Positions 44,210 to 52,433 of a stretch of DNA of 64,000 bases are shown here, one piece after another. The DNA comes from Streptomyces albicerus (lineage in GTDB: Bacteria > Actinomycetota > Actinomycetes > Streptomycetales > Streptomycetaceae), in NCBI RefSeq assembly GCF_008905045.1, contig NZ_VWMY01000027.1, positions 89,690-153,689 on the forward strand, written 5' to 3'. The position numbers and the translations under genes are program-made. How positions within the stretch are numbered: the stretch's first letter is position 1; every line of letters begins with the position of its first letter. The notes beneath the pieces are model-generated. The model saw only the letters and a list, made by a program, of their open reading frames with translations. It was not told where the DNA came from and did no database searches.

Positions 44210-44680
44210 GTGCCGATCCAGCGGAAGCACACCATGCACCACTCGACGATCCTCGACGCCGATCCGGACACCGTCTGGGCCGAGGTCCGCGACCCCATGA
44301 AGCTGGTGAAGATCGTGTCCGGACCTGCGGTGAAGAACGTGAGCTGGACCGAAGGCGGCGCGCTCGAACGGGTGCCGTCGCGCTACGACTTCACGCTCGC
44401 ATTCAACGAAGGACTCGTCCAGCAGGAGGTCGCCGGACGCAACGAGGTGGAGCGGTCCTCCACTTACCGAGCCATCGCGCCAACGATGGGCATCTCCAAC
44501 TACGCCGCCACTATCCGCGTCCGGCCGATAACCAACGATCCGGACCGCAGCTACTTCGAATGGTCACGAGAGCTCGCGATCACCGACGACGCGGACCCCG
44601 AAGTCGTCCACTCGGTCATCGCGATGATGGAGAACCAGACCAACTCCGTGCGGGACCATTTCGCGCCGCCGAAGAAATAG
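44210..44680 (+). CDS. SRPBCC family protein
   Basis: 156 residues with a Bet-v1/START-like helix-grip pattern: HHSTILDADPDTVWAEVRDP, GPAVKNVSWTEGGALERVPS, then AATIRVRPITNDPDRSYFEW and a long C-terminal helix. CoxG-type SRPBCC proteins accompany some molybdenum hydroxylases, but this one may equally be a ligand carrier or cyclase. The GTG start has GGGAG five bases upstream and lies 12 bp after the deaminase stop. It is the last intact cluster gene before the boundary at about 44681. Confidence 0.82.
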   Translation: MPIQRKHTMHHSTILDADPDTVWAEVRDPMKLVKIVSGPAVKNVSWTEGGALERVPSRYDFTLAFNEGLVQQEVAGRNEVERSSTYRAIAPTMGISNYAATIRVRPITNDPDRSYFEWSRELAITDDADPEVVHSVIAMMENQTNSVRDHFAPPKK

Positions 44681-44687
44681 CCGGCCG

Positions 44688-45524
44688 GTGAACGAGGCGA
44701 TCTCCGCGGGGCTCGCGGGGCGTGAGTGGGAGCCGTCGGGGTATGCGGCGGAGTTCGTTGCCGGGGCCGGAGGCGCGGCCGGAGCGGGAGGCGGGGTCGC
44801 GGCCGGAGCCGGGTCAGGGGTCGGGGCAGGGATCGGGTCAGGGGTCGAGCCGGCGGTCCAGGAGGCTGCTCCGGCGGCCTCCGGATGGCCGGCCGACCGG
44901 GGCACGCCGACGACGCTCGTGCTGCTGCGGCATGGTGAGACGCCGCTGACGTCGGAGAAGCGGTTCTCCGGCAGCGGTGGTTCGGATCCGTCGCTGTCGG
45001 AGGCCGGGCGGCGGCAGACCGAGGCGACCGCGGCGCTGCTGGCCGCCCGCGGCGGCGTGCAGGCGATCGTCGCCTCACCGCTGCGGCGCTGCCGGGAGAC
45101 GGCGCAGGCGGTTGCCGCGCGGCTGGGCCTGGACGTACACGTCGAAGAGTGCTTGCGGGAGGCGGACTTCGGCGCCTGGGAGGGGCTGACCTTCGCGGAG
45201 GTGCGCGAGCGCTACGCGGATGACCTGACGGCGTGGCTGACGTCGCCGGCGGCGGCGCCCTCGGGCGGCGGCGAGTCGTTCGAGGCTGTGGCGCGGCGGG
45301 TGGCGGTGGCGCGGGATGTGCTGCTGGCACGGCATGCGGCGGAGACGGTGCTGGTCGTCTCGCACGTCGGCCCGTTGAGGACGCTGGTACGGATGGCGCT
45401 GGGTGCACCGGCAGAGTCACTGTTCCGGATGGAGCTTGCGGCGGCATCGCTGTCGGCGGTGGCGTACTACGCGGATGGGAACGCGTCGGTGCGGCTGCTC
45501 AATGACACGGGGCACCTTCGGTAG
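44688..45524 (+). pseudogene. 5'-truncated bifunctional RNase H/acid phosphatase, phosphatase domain intact
   Basis: The C-terminal 200 residues are a complete histidine phosphatase domain: LVLLRHGETPLTSEKRFSGS (RHG catalytic loop), VASPLRRCRETAQAVAARLG, and VLVVSHVGPLRTLVRMALG (second catalytic His). The first residues, VNEAISAGLAGREW, followed by a Gly/Ala-rich linker, match the end of the RNase HI domain and linker of the actinobacterial fused RNase H/CobC-like enzymes. About 140 residues of RNase H are missing. The open frame begins 7 bp after the SRPBCC stop. A phosphatase-only protein may still be made from the GTG at 44688. Confidence 0.75.
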
Positions 45525-45854
45525 GCGGGGGCCTTTCGCGCGGTTCGCGGCCACGGTTTCCCGCGCTCTACGGGGAAGGTAATTGTGATAGTTGAACTGC
45601 GGCCCGGGTTGGGTTGCCCGGCCAGGCTCGGCGTCGACGTGCCGGCATGCCCCGCAAGGTAATTGGCGGCTCGTCGCAGCCTGCCGTGCGCCCGCGTTGA
45701 CTGCCGGACCCCGGCGTCGGCCTGGCCCACCCCCGTTGGCTTGATCAGCAGCTTGTCCGCCATCGCGACGTGACTCATCACAGTTCTGCCACGTGGTGAC
45801 TCCACCCGGGCCGATGCCGACCACGGCCGTCCCGTCTCGAAGGAGAACGACCGC

Positions 45855-46000
45855 GTGCCCATGCGTGCAGAACAGGTCCACGGCGTCATCGGCGTCGACA
45901 CCCACCGCGACACCCTCGCCGCCGCGGCCCTGAGCCCGATCGGCGCCGTCCTGTCCACCACCGATTCTCCCGCCAACGCCCGCGGCTACCAGCGCCTGAC
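45855..46000 (+). pseudogene. IS110-family transposase, N-terminal fragment
   Basis: MPMRAEQVHGVIGVDTHRDT then LAAAALSPIGAVLSTTDSPA and NARGYQRL are the start of an IS110-type DEDD transposase (first catalytic Asp in VIGVDTH). Similarity ends at about 46000. The sequence upstream (45790-45850) has the GC-rich leader often seen before these genes. The stretch 45525-45790 shows no gene I can support. Confidence 0.7.
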
Positions 46001-46129
46001 ACCATCCAGATCACCGGGCTCAACGAACCCAGCGCCCGCACGAACCGCGGCCGGGGCCGGTCAGGGGACCGTCCGAAGCCGTTCAGGGCGTGCGGACTGT
46101 GGACCCAGCCGAACGGCATGCTGCCCAGT

Positions 46130-46324
46130 CACGCGCCGCAGGTGCGGCACGTCATTGGCGAACCGCACGGCCCGCCTCGCTTGCTGCCCCTCGGCCGCCA
46201 GCCGGACCACCACACTCCGACGCCGATGCAGATCGATCTCGATCACCTGGCGGTCCTCGATCGGTGTACTTATCAGGCCTCCTGACCTCAGAGAACGGGA
46301 GAACGAGCCAGATGTGACAACCAC
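46130..46324 (-). pseudogene. Second IS110-type transposase fragment, opposite orientation
   Basis: On the minus strand TPIEDRQVIEIDLHRRRSVV followed by VRLAAEGQQARRAVRFANDV matches the N-terminus of another IS110 subgroup (first catalytic Asp in IEIDLHRRRS). No C-terminal part is present. It lies head to head with the fragment at 45855, and both are dead. Confidence 0.55.
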
Positions 46325-46396
46325 AGCGTCGTCCGCACCCGGCCGGAACGGGAGGCACCGCTCCTACATCGCATCAGGAATGACTACTCCCCCTTA

Positions 46397-46449
46397 GTGC
46401 AACTCTGTGGTTGCACGTGGCGATATTGATGTGCAACCCTAGGGTTGCA
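46397..46449. promoter_or_regulatory. Two palindromic operators upstream of the DHA2 exporter
   Basis: GTGCAAC-TCTGTG-GTTGCAC (46397-46416) and the 18-bp perfect palindrome TGCAACCCTAGGGTTGCA (46432-46449) share TGCAAC/GTTGCA arms. They lie 30-80 bp before the MFS start, in relatively AT-rich DNA that probably holds the promoter. No regulator gene is adjacent. Confidence 0.7.
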
Positions 46450-46478
46450 TTCGATGGCAGCGATGGAGGAGTCACCGC

Positions 46479-47921
46479 ATGAGCGAGGACCAGATCGAAC
46501 GCGAAACTCTGATCGCGGCGCCCCCGGAGCGGGACCGCCGCTTGACCACCAACACGGCCTCGCCGCCACACATCAGCGGCAGGCAGCGGTTGATCCTGTT
46601 CGTCCTGCTCGGTGCCGGGTTCATGCTGTCCGTCGACTTCTCGATCCTGAACGTCGCACTGCCGCAGGTCGGCGCGGGCGTCGGACTTGAACTGACCGGC
46701 CTCCCCTGGATCACCTCCGCCTACGCGCTGCCCGCCGCCGGCTTCGCCCTGGTGTTCGGCAGGATGGCGGACCTGTTCGGCCGCCGCAGGCTGTTCCTGT
46801 CCGGCATGGTCCTACTGACCGGGGCCTCGTTGCTCGGCGGCTTCGCATCCAATCCCGAGATGCTTCTGACCGCCCGAGCGCTGCAGGGCTTCGCCACCGC
46901 GATGACGATCCCCGCGGGATTGTCCCTGCTCACCACCACGTTCGCGGAAGGCGCGATACGCGACCGCGTCCTCGGCCTCAACGGCGCGCTGCTCTCCGCC
47001 GGCTTCACCGTGGGCGCACTGGTCGGCGGCACCCTCGTCAGCCTGCTGAGCTGGCGCGCCGCGTTCTTCATCAACGTCCCGGTCGCCGTCGTCATCCTCC
47101 TGATCACCCCCGCCCTGATCAGCGAGAGCAGGATGCCTGACCGGGTCAGGCTGGATCTGCCCGGAGCGGTGACCGTGACCGGCGGCCTGCTGGCCGTGAT
47201 CTACGCGATCATCGAGAAGAACCTGCCCTCGGCCGTCGTCGGCGTACTGCTGCTGACCGCGTTCTGGATGATCGAGCTGCGATCACCCGCGCCGCTCGCT
47301 CCCGTACGCATCCTGAGGCGGCCCACGGTGAAATGGGGCAACTACGCCGGGCTCGTGATCTTCACCATGGAGCCCGCCATGATCTTCCTGACGACGATCT
47401 ATCTGCAGCAGACCCTGGGCTTCTCCCCGCTGACCACCGGCCTGATCTTCGGCGTCCCGGGCCTGGCGGCCGTGGCCGCCGGGGTGATCGCCGGACGCTT
47501 CATCGGGCGCTTCGGCAGCCGCAAGGTCCTGACCGTGGGTATGTCCGTGCAGGGCCTGGCAACCCTCCCGCTGGTGTTCCTCGGCGCCGACCGCATGTGG
47601 CTCGCGATTCTGATCCCCGCGCTGTTCATCGGGTTCTTCGGGCACGTGACCTCCATCGTGGCGTACACGGTGACCGGGACCTCGGGTCTGCCGAACGAGG
47701 AGCAGGGCCTGGCCACGGGTCTGACCTCGATGACCCAGCAGGTGGCCATCACCATCGGTATCCCGGTCCTGAGCGCTGTCGCCGCGACGCAGAGCGTGGA
47801 ACTGACCGGCATCCACCTCGCACTGAGCGTGAACGTGGCCGTGACACTCATCAGCGTGGTCTTCATCTGGTTCGGGCTGCGTCCCCGTGGCGGGACACCC
47901 ATGCCGCTGAAGACCCCATGA
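46479..47921 (+). CDS. MFS transporter, DHA2 (EmrB/QacA) drug-efflux type
   Basis: 480 residues, about 14 membrane spans. Start block GAGFMLSVDFSILNVALPQV, motif A RMADLFGRRRLFLSG, and motif C region FTVGALVGGTLVSLLSWRAA are typical of DHA2 exporters. GGAGGAG lies seven bases before the ATG. The two palindromes upstream indicate tight repression, but the usual divergent TetR or MarR gene is absent and IS110 fragments occupy its place. Confidence 0.93.
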   Translation: MSEDQIERETLIAAPPERDRRLTTNTASPPHISGRQRLILFVLLGAGFMLSVDFSILNVALPQVGAGVGLELTGLPWITSAYALPAAGFALVFGRMADLFGRRRLFLSGMVLLTGASLLGGFASNPEMLLTARALQGFATAMTIPAGLSLLTTTFAEGAIRDRVLGLNGALLSAGFTVGALVGGTLVSLLSWRAAFFINVPVAVVILLITPALISESRMPDRVRLDLPGAVTVTGGLLAVIYAIIEKNLPSAVVGVLLLTAFWMIELRSPAPLAPVRILRRPTVKWGNYAGLVIFTMEPAMIFLTTIYLQQTLGFSPLTTGLIFGVPGLAAVAAGVIAGRFIGRFGSRKVLTVGMSVQGLATLPLVFLGADRMWLAILIPALFIGFFGHVTSIVAYTVTGTSGLPNEEQGLATGLTSMTQQVAITIGIPVLSAVAATQSVELTGIHLALSVNVAVTLISVVFIWFGLRPRGGTPMPLKTP

Positions 47922-48298
47922 GCGAAACGGCGGCAGGACCGCGTCAGCGCCCGGAGTCCCTGAGTCCCGCCGCCGTCGCGAACTCCCGTACCCCCTCTTC
48001 GGTCATTCGCAGATGGTCTCGGGACGTCTGACCGTTATGCGCACGTCGTAGCGGGTGGCGGGCCGCCGATTCTTCGAGCCGAGGGGTCTTCCAGGTCTGG
48101 TTCGTGGGTGATGAGCGTTGGACCAGTCGTGGCGACGACGCAGCTCCGAGCATGTGATGTTCCCGAGGTCTGGCAGGAGTTGGTCCGATGGGCCGATGCG
48201 AACGCAGGAACGCGAACGCCCTGCCCACCGGGATCAACTCGGGCAGGCCGCCCGCACAGCCGAGCCGGCTCACCGGTCCACTCGCCCTGCATGACAGC

Positions 48299-48333
48299 GT
48301 TCTGGCCCGACCGCCGTGCGGCCGGGCCAGAAC
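48299..48333 (-). terminator. Probable terminator of the small secreted protein gene
   Basis: GTTCTGGCCCG and CGGGCCAGAAC form an 11-bp perfect stem with a 13-nt loop, 20 bp past the stop of the minus-strand gene at 48353. The gap 47922-48298 shows no gene I can name. Confidence 0.6.
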
Positions 48334-48352
48334 GGGGATCTTCATGACGCTT

Positions 48353-48565
48353 CTAGCGCGGGGGCGGGGAGGCGAAGACCCACGCCGCGCCGGCCGTCGC
48401 GATGTTGGCGGCCGCGATGAGGAGGGGGTCCCGGTCGGAGGGAGCGCTTGAGCGGGTCGGTGCATCGGGTTTCGGGTTGACCTCGATGGCGGCGAAGGCG
48501 GGGCTCGTGGCCACGACCAGAGCGCCGGTGGCGAGGGTCAGGGCAGCGACACGGGATGCGAGCAT
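48353..48565 (-). CDS. Small secreted protein, unknown function
   Basis: 70 residues from an ATG with AAAAGGA about 11 bases upstream. A signal peptide is clear (MLASRVAALTLATGALVVAT, cleavage near SPAFAA). The mature part is about 45 residues with a proline-rich stretch (EVNPKPDAPTRSSAPSD) and a hydrophobic segment (LLIAAANIATAGAAWVFA), so it might stay membrane-associated. I do not recognise a family. A dyad TTTCTGA-N7-TCAGAAA at 48649-48669 lies in its upstream region. Confidence 0.6.
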   Translation of the reverse strand: MLASRVAALTLATGALVVATSPAFAAIEVNPKPDAPTRSSAPSDRDPLLIAAANIATAGAAWVFASPPPR

Positions 48566-48648
48566 ATTGGAGCCGGTCCTTTTCTCTAGTGTCCGCCGGC
48601 GCGGTGGTGCGCAGGGGCGAGGTGAGTCGATCCTGCTGATGCCCGCAA

Positions 48649-48669
48649 TTTCTGACGGATCATCAGAAA
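48649..48669. promoter_or_regulatory. Dyad upstream of the small secreted protein gene
   Basis: TTTCTGA and TCAGAAA are separated by seven bases, 84 bp upstream of the start at 48565. The rest of 48670-49095 shows no supportable gene. Confidence 0.35.
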
Positions 48670-49095
48670 GTGGGCTGAACGACTGAAGGGAACCTGAAAG
48701 GTTCACACTCTCGGCCTACGCCACGCGGGCCCGTTCATCTGATGACGACCACGCCACTGGGCCACGTTCAAGGGGTTTCATCAAAGCTTCTTGGCCGTGA
48801 GCGATCTCGTTGGATGGCTTCTCACCAGCGGTTTTCGGATGAGTCCGAAAGGGGGTGTCAGGCGGCCAGGGTTCCTGCACCCTGAGAGCAACCATGCGTT
48901 CTGCGCACGCGCGGGGGCGTCGTGACGGTGGGCGGCCCGGGGAGAAGCCCCTGCCGTCCAGGCCGGAGCGGCGCGGTCCGGAACCGGGCGAAATGCCACG
49001 GTCCAGCCGACGTTGGGCACGGACGGCCGCAGACATGCCTGGCGCACTTCCGCAGCGCGCGCAGACCACCCTCTTCACCGTGCAAGGAGAAATAG

Positions 49096-49287
49096 ATGGC
49101 CGCCCATAGGAAACTGTCTGTCGCCCTCGCTTCCGCCGCGCTGGCCGCGGGCTTCTTCGCCTCGGCGGGACCCGCTGCCGCCTCGTCGGCCGACGAGACC
49201 GACAGTGTCCGTATCACCGGGGAGACCCTGGCCGACGAGACCGACAGCGTTCGCATCACCGACACCCCGGATAACCGGGAATTCTGA
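49096..49287 (+). CDS. Small secreted peptide with a duplicated acidic repeat
   Basis: 63 residues. AAGGAG six bases before the ATG supports translation. A signal peptide (KLSVALASAALAAGFFASAG, cleavage near PAAA-SS) is followed by a mature peptide of about 33 residues that contains ADETDSVRIT twice (residues about 32-41 and 46-55) and ends DTPDNREF. The two DNA copies differ at several third positions (TGTCCGTATC against CGTTCGCATC), so the amino-acid repeat seems to be kept by selection. I know no family with this repeat. Confidence 0.65.
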   Translation: MAAHRKLSVALASAALAAGFFASAGPAAASSADETDSVRITGETLADETDSVRITDTPDNREF

Positions 49288-49305
49288 CACTACCGAACCG
49301 CCAAG

Positions 49306-49336
49306 CCCGTGGCCCCGCCGGACAGCGGGCCACGGG
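49306..49336 (+). terminator. Terminator after the repeat-peptide gene
   Basis: CCCGTGGCCC and GGGCCACGGG form a perfect 10-bp stem with an 11-nt loop, 19 bp after the stop. Confidence 0.65.
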
Positions 49337-49375
49337 GCCACGGGGCCACGGGGCCACGGGGCCACGGGGCCACGG
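49330..49375. repeat. 8-bp tandem repeat, about 5.7 copies
   Basis: CCACGGGG is repeated five times without change and then a partial CCACGG. The array starts inside the right arm of the terminator stem, so each unit can pair with the left arm. It looks like slippage expansion of the terminator. Confidence 0.8.
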
Positions 49376-49481
49376 CTGCGTGAACGCGTCTACAGCCGCA
49401 CCGGATTCTGGCCGGTGTTCCCTGAGCTCGACTCTGTCGGGGATCTTGGTCTCTCCCGGTGCGGCGGCATGATCAGTGGGC

Positions 49482-49582
49482 ATGCTCGGGGCTGTGCTGT
49501 CCCGCATCGCCGCCGCCCATCCCCGCGTGACCAAAGCCTGGGTGGACGCCGGCTACCGCACCACCGCCCCAAACGCTCAGTC
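49482..49582 (+). pseudogene. Transposase fragment (IS5/IS4-like)
   Basis: A plus-strand reading gives MLGAVLSRIAAAHPRVTKAW then VDAGYRTTAP, resembling the WVDAGY region around the second catalytic Asp of IS5-type transposases. Only about 33 residues remain before the DUF5937 gene. Confidence 0.45.
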
Positions 49583-50593
49583 GGACGGCCGGGGGTGAGG
49601 TGGGAGTTCGCCCTGGAGGAGCGCGGTGCCCAACGGCGTGAGGGTGTGGATGACCTGGGCGCCGGCGCGTTGGCTGTGCGTGAGGTTGACCTCTCTGAGG
49701 GCAGCGATGTGTTCGCTGGCCGAGGAGGCAGAGATATTCAGGCGTTGGGCGAGTTCTCCGGTGGTGGCGGTGGTGTCCAGGGCGGCCAGCACACGTGCGC
49801 GGGTCCGGCCGAGCAGGGTGGCCAGAGCCTCGGGGCGGCGGTCGCGGGTGACCGCCGGTGCCCAGGCCGGGGGGTGGGCGACGGGGTAGGCCAGGACTTG
49901 CGGCAGGGTGGGATCGGCCAGGGCGATCGGAGTGTTCCAGCAGAAATGTGAGGAGATCAGTCGCACGCCGCGTCCGCCGAGGTGCACGTCCCGGTCCTCC
50001 GGGTAGCGCACGTGCAGCACGGGCGGCCGCCAGTCCATCAGGGGGCGGAAGGAGTCCAGCAGTCCGTGGACGCCGCGATCGTGCAGGACGCGGGTCCGCA
50101 GGGCCCGGTCGGCCTCGGTGGTCCTGGCCGTCCCGGTCCAGACAGGCGTGATGATCGTGCGGTGCACCAGCCGGAATGCCGTCGCGACCTCCTCCATCCG
50201 GTTCCGTTCGCCGCGGGCAAGACCGCCTGCCCAGCGCGGCAGCGGGTGGGTGTCGGCCAGTCGGTTCATCTCCTGGCGTAGCTGCAGTTGGGGGGTGGCT
50301 TGCAATGCCTCCAGCGCGGCTTCCAGGCCGTCGGCCGAGGCGCCTGGCGTCAGGAAGTCGGGCCAGTAGCCCGCCGAAGCGGGTGCCAGGGCGGAGAGCA
50401 TCCGGACCGGGGCCGCCAGGTGATCCTCGGCCAGCCTGGCGCGGGCCTTGCGCCGCCAGGGGGCGAAGACCGGCAGGCCGCGCCGTGGCGCGGTCAGCTG
50501 GTGCAGGCCCAGCAGGGTCTCCCAGACCGGATCCGGCTCCCGGGCCAGTTGGACGCGGGCCAGGTCCCCGTCCGTGAAATGAATGCGCAGCAC
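49577..50593 (-). CDS. DUF5937/ArsR-type winged-helix regulator
   Basis: 338 residues. The first 230 residues (MLRIHFTDGDLARVQLAREP, DPVWETLLGLHQL) match the DUF5937 domain that precedes an ArsR HTH in many streptomycete regulators. The C-terminal HTH is ALDTTATTGELAQRLNISAS, SASEHIAALREVNLTHSQRA. The GTG start has GGAG five bases upstream. No operon partner is visible; the 640 bp upstream (50594-51233) show no gene that I can support strongly. Confidence 0.88.
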   Translation of the reverse strand: MLRIHFTDGDLARVQLAREPDPVWETLLGLHQLTAPRRGLPVFAPWRRKARARLAEDHLAAPVRMLSALAPASAGYWPDFLTPGASADGLEAALEALQATPQLQLRQEMNRLADTHPLPRWAGGLARGERNRMEEVATAFRLVHRTIITPVWTGTARTTEADRALRTRVLHDRGVHGLLDSFRPLMDWRPPVLHVRYPEDRDVHLGGRGVRLISSHFCWNTPIALADPTLPQVLAYPVAHPPAWAPAVTRDRRPEALATLLGRTRARVLAALDTTATTGELAQRLNISASSASEHIAALREVNLTHSQRAGAQVIHTLTPLGTALLQGELPPHPRPSD

Positions 50594-50895
50594 CTTGTCT
50601 CCCCGTGTGTTGGTCGCTGTTGGGACGCTTTCCGGCCGGTGTGTTCTGGATGACGCAGGCTGCCCGTCGCCGTGAGGAGCGGATTGCGCGGACAGCGGTG
50701 TTCGCCGCGTGCGTGGTGGATGTGGGCGATGGACCGCTGGTGCGGACTCGCGAGAGCGGAAGCCACGGGCCGTGTGGTCCGGCAGCGTTCGGCCCGTCCG
50801 TGGCCGTCACTCCGGCGGGACGTTGTCTCCGGTCCGGCCGTCCAAGGGCCCTTGCTGGTGGAGAGCCGGGTGTGCGCGGGTGCTGGGCGGCGTTC

Positions 50896-51054
50896 CTACC
50901 GGCACGCCGGGCCTCCCTGGGCGCCACCAACGCGGCCCGGCGGCAAGGCGGATAGGAACAGGGGCACCGACACGACGGTGGCGCAGGGGCCGTCGGCCGG
51001 AAGAAAGCCGGCGGGCAGCACACAGTTCACGCCAGAAGGCAGGCGTGTCTTCAT
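50896..51054 (-). CDS. Possible small ORF, unknown
   Basis: 52 residues beginning MKTRLPSGVNCVLPAGF, with GGGGGAG a few bases before the ATG. Hydrophobic middle (CATVVSVPLFLSAL). No family recognised and codon bias is weak evidence at this length. It may be a chance frame. Confidence 0.2.
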   Translation of the reverse strand: MKTRLPSGVNCVLPAGFLPADGPCATVVSVPLFLSALPPGRVGGAQGGPACR

Positions 51055-51233
51055 TCCGTCTCCCCCTCGATCCACAGCTGTGACCACTCGGCTCGTCTCG
51101 GTGGTCAGCCCGGTCGGCGGAGTGGCCCCCACAGAGTCATACGAGGACATCGTGTTTGTCAGGGAGGTGAGTGATGAGAAAATACGCGTGATCGATGCGG
51201 TGGCCGCATGGCCACAGGTGGAGGACGTCTGCT

Positions 51234-52175
51234 GTGTCTGATTCGGTGGGACCAGCGGAGCCGAGCATCCATCAGCTGCGGCTGTTCCTGGCGCTGAGCG
51301 AGGAGCTGCATTTCGGCAGGGCGGCGGCACGGCTGCACATGACCCAGTCGGCGCTGAGCCGTCAGATACAGGATCTGGAGAGGCGGCTGGGCGTCCTCCT
51401 GTTCTCGCGGGACAGCCGCACGGTGTTCCTCACGGATGCGGGCCGTTCCCTGACGGTGGAGGCGCGCGCCACGGTAGAGGCGATGGGCCAGCTGCGCGTC
51501 CGCGCCGACCAGTGGGCCCGTACCCTCGCCGGGCATGTGGTGGTCGGGACTGTCGGCGCGGAGGCGGCGATGCCCTACACCCACGCGATCCTCGAGCACC
51601 TCCGCGCCCGCCATCCTCGGATCACCGTGGAGATACGCAGCCTCAACTTCGCCGAACACCTCGCGCAGTTGCTCTCCGGCACCATTGATATCGCTTTCCT
51701 CCGGCCGCCGGTGCCGCCGACCATCGAGCTGCTGGAACTGGCCACCGAACCCCGCGTCGCCTGCCTGGCGGTCACCGACCCCCTGGCGGACCGGGCCGAG
51801 GTCTGCCTCGCCGACCTCACGGACCGCGCCTTCGTGGACGTCCCCCCGGAGGTGCCCCGGCTCTGGTGGGATTTCTGGGCGGTGGACCCGCGCCCGGACG
51901 GCACGCGCGTGCGCTACGGCCCAGTCGTCTCCGACATGGAGGGGCTGCTGCTCGCGGTGGCCCAGGGGCGGGGAATGTGCTTCCTGCCTGCTGCAGCCCG
52001 GGACTTGTTCCCCCGCCCGGGGGTGCGCTACCTCGACGTGGTGGATCTGTCCCCGTCGGTGTCGGCCCTCGGCTGGCTGGCCCAGCATCGCCACCATCCG
52101 GGCGTACAAGCCATGCGGGCGGCCGCGGCCGCCGCCATCGCCGCCCCCGGCTGGGAGCACGGCCCGTCCCGCTGA
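51234..52175 (+). CDS. LysR family transcriptional regulator
   Basis: 313 residues. N-terminal LysR HTH (HQLRLFLALSEELHFGRAAA, RLHMTQSALSRQIQDLERRL) then a type-2 periplasmic-binding effector domain (GHVVVGTVGAEAAMP, LLSGTIDIAFLRPP, GRGMCFLPAAAR). The GTG start has GGAGG nine bases upstream. Subgroup similarity to BenM/CatR-like regulators of aromatic metabolism is plausible. It lies upstream of the tannase-family gene, in the same direction, with a molybdenum-enzyme fragment between. Confidence 0.93.
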   Translation: MSDSVGPAEPSIHQLRLFLALSEELHFGRAAARLHMTQSALSRQIQDLERRLGVLLFSRDSRTVFLTDAGRSLTVEARATVEAMGQLRVRADQWARTLAGHVVVGTVGAEAAMPYTHAILEHLRARHPRITVEIRSLNFAEHLAQLLSGTIDIAFLRPPVPPTIELLELATEPRVACLAVTDPLADRAEVCLADLTDRAFVDVPPEVPRLWWDFWAVDPRPDGTRVRYGPVVSDMEGLLLAVAQGRGMCFLPAAARDLFPRPGVRYLDVVDLSPSVSALGWLAQHRHHPGVQAMRAAAAAAIAAPGWEHGPSR

Positions 52176-52433
52176 GCATGGCCGACCCGTTCCCCGGCCG
52201 CGAGGGCTTCTCGGCCCGTGACGCAAGCGTGCTCGCAACTTCCCCGGCACCGGCACGCTGAGGAACGACCAGCAGCTCACAGGGGCGAACGGGTGATGTC
52301 GTATCACGACTGAAGCCGGACGCCCCGGCCGGCACGCATCCCCGTGGGAGGGCGGGCCCGACCCAGTGATGGTGGTCTCCCGGTGGCGCTCCCCCTCGCC
52401 GGTCTCTCAGGTCGCGACGGCCTGGACGGCGAG

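Noticed and set aside
41405..44242. 945-codon minus-strand frame across the molybdenum hydroxylase and deaminase genes
   Set aside because: It spans two well-supported plus-strand genes and the terminator between them, and has a Val/Asp/His-rich antisense composition without motifs.
47944..48465. Minus-strand frame after the DHA2 exporter ending TEEGVREFATAAGLRDSG
   Set aside because: Only the last 25 residues look plausible, and the frame runs through the hairpin and the downstream secreted-protein gene. No family recognised.
48716..49265. Minus-strand frames containing a repeated RTLSVSSA pattern
   Set aside because: The repeat is the antisense of the duplicated ADETDSVRIT coding sequence on the plus strand.
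49330..49375. Tandem repeats considered as a CRISPR array
   Set aside because: The unit is only 8 bp with no spacers and no cas genes are nearby.
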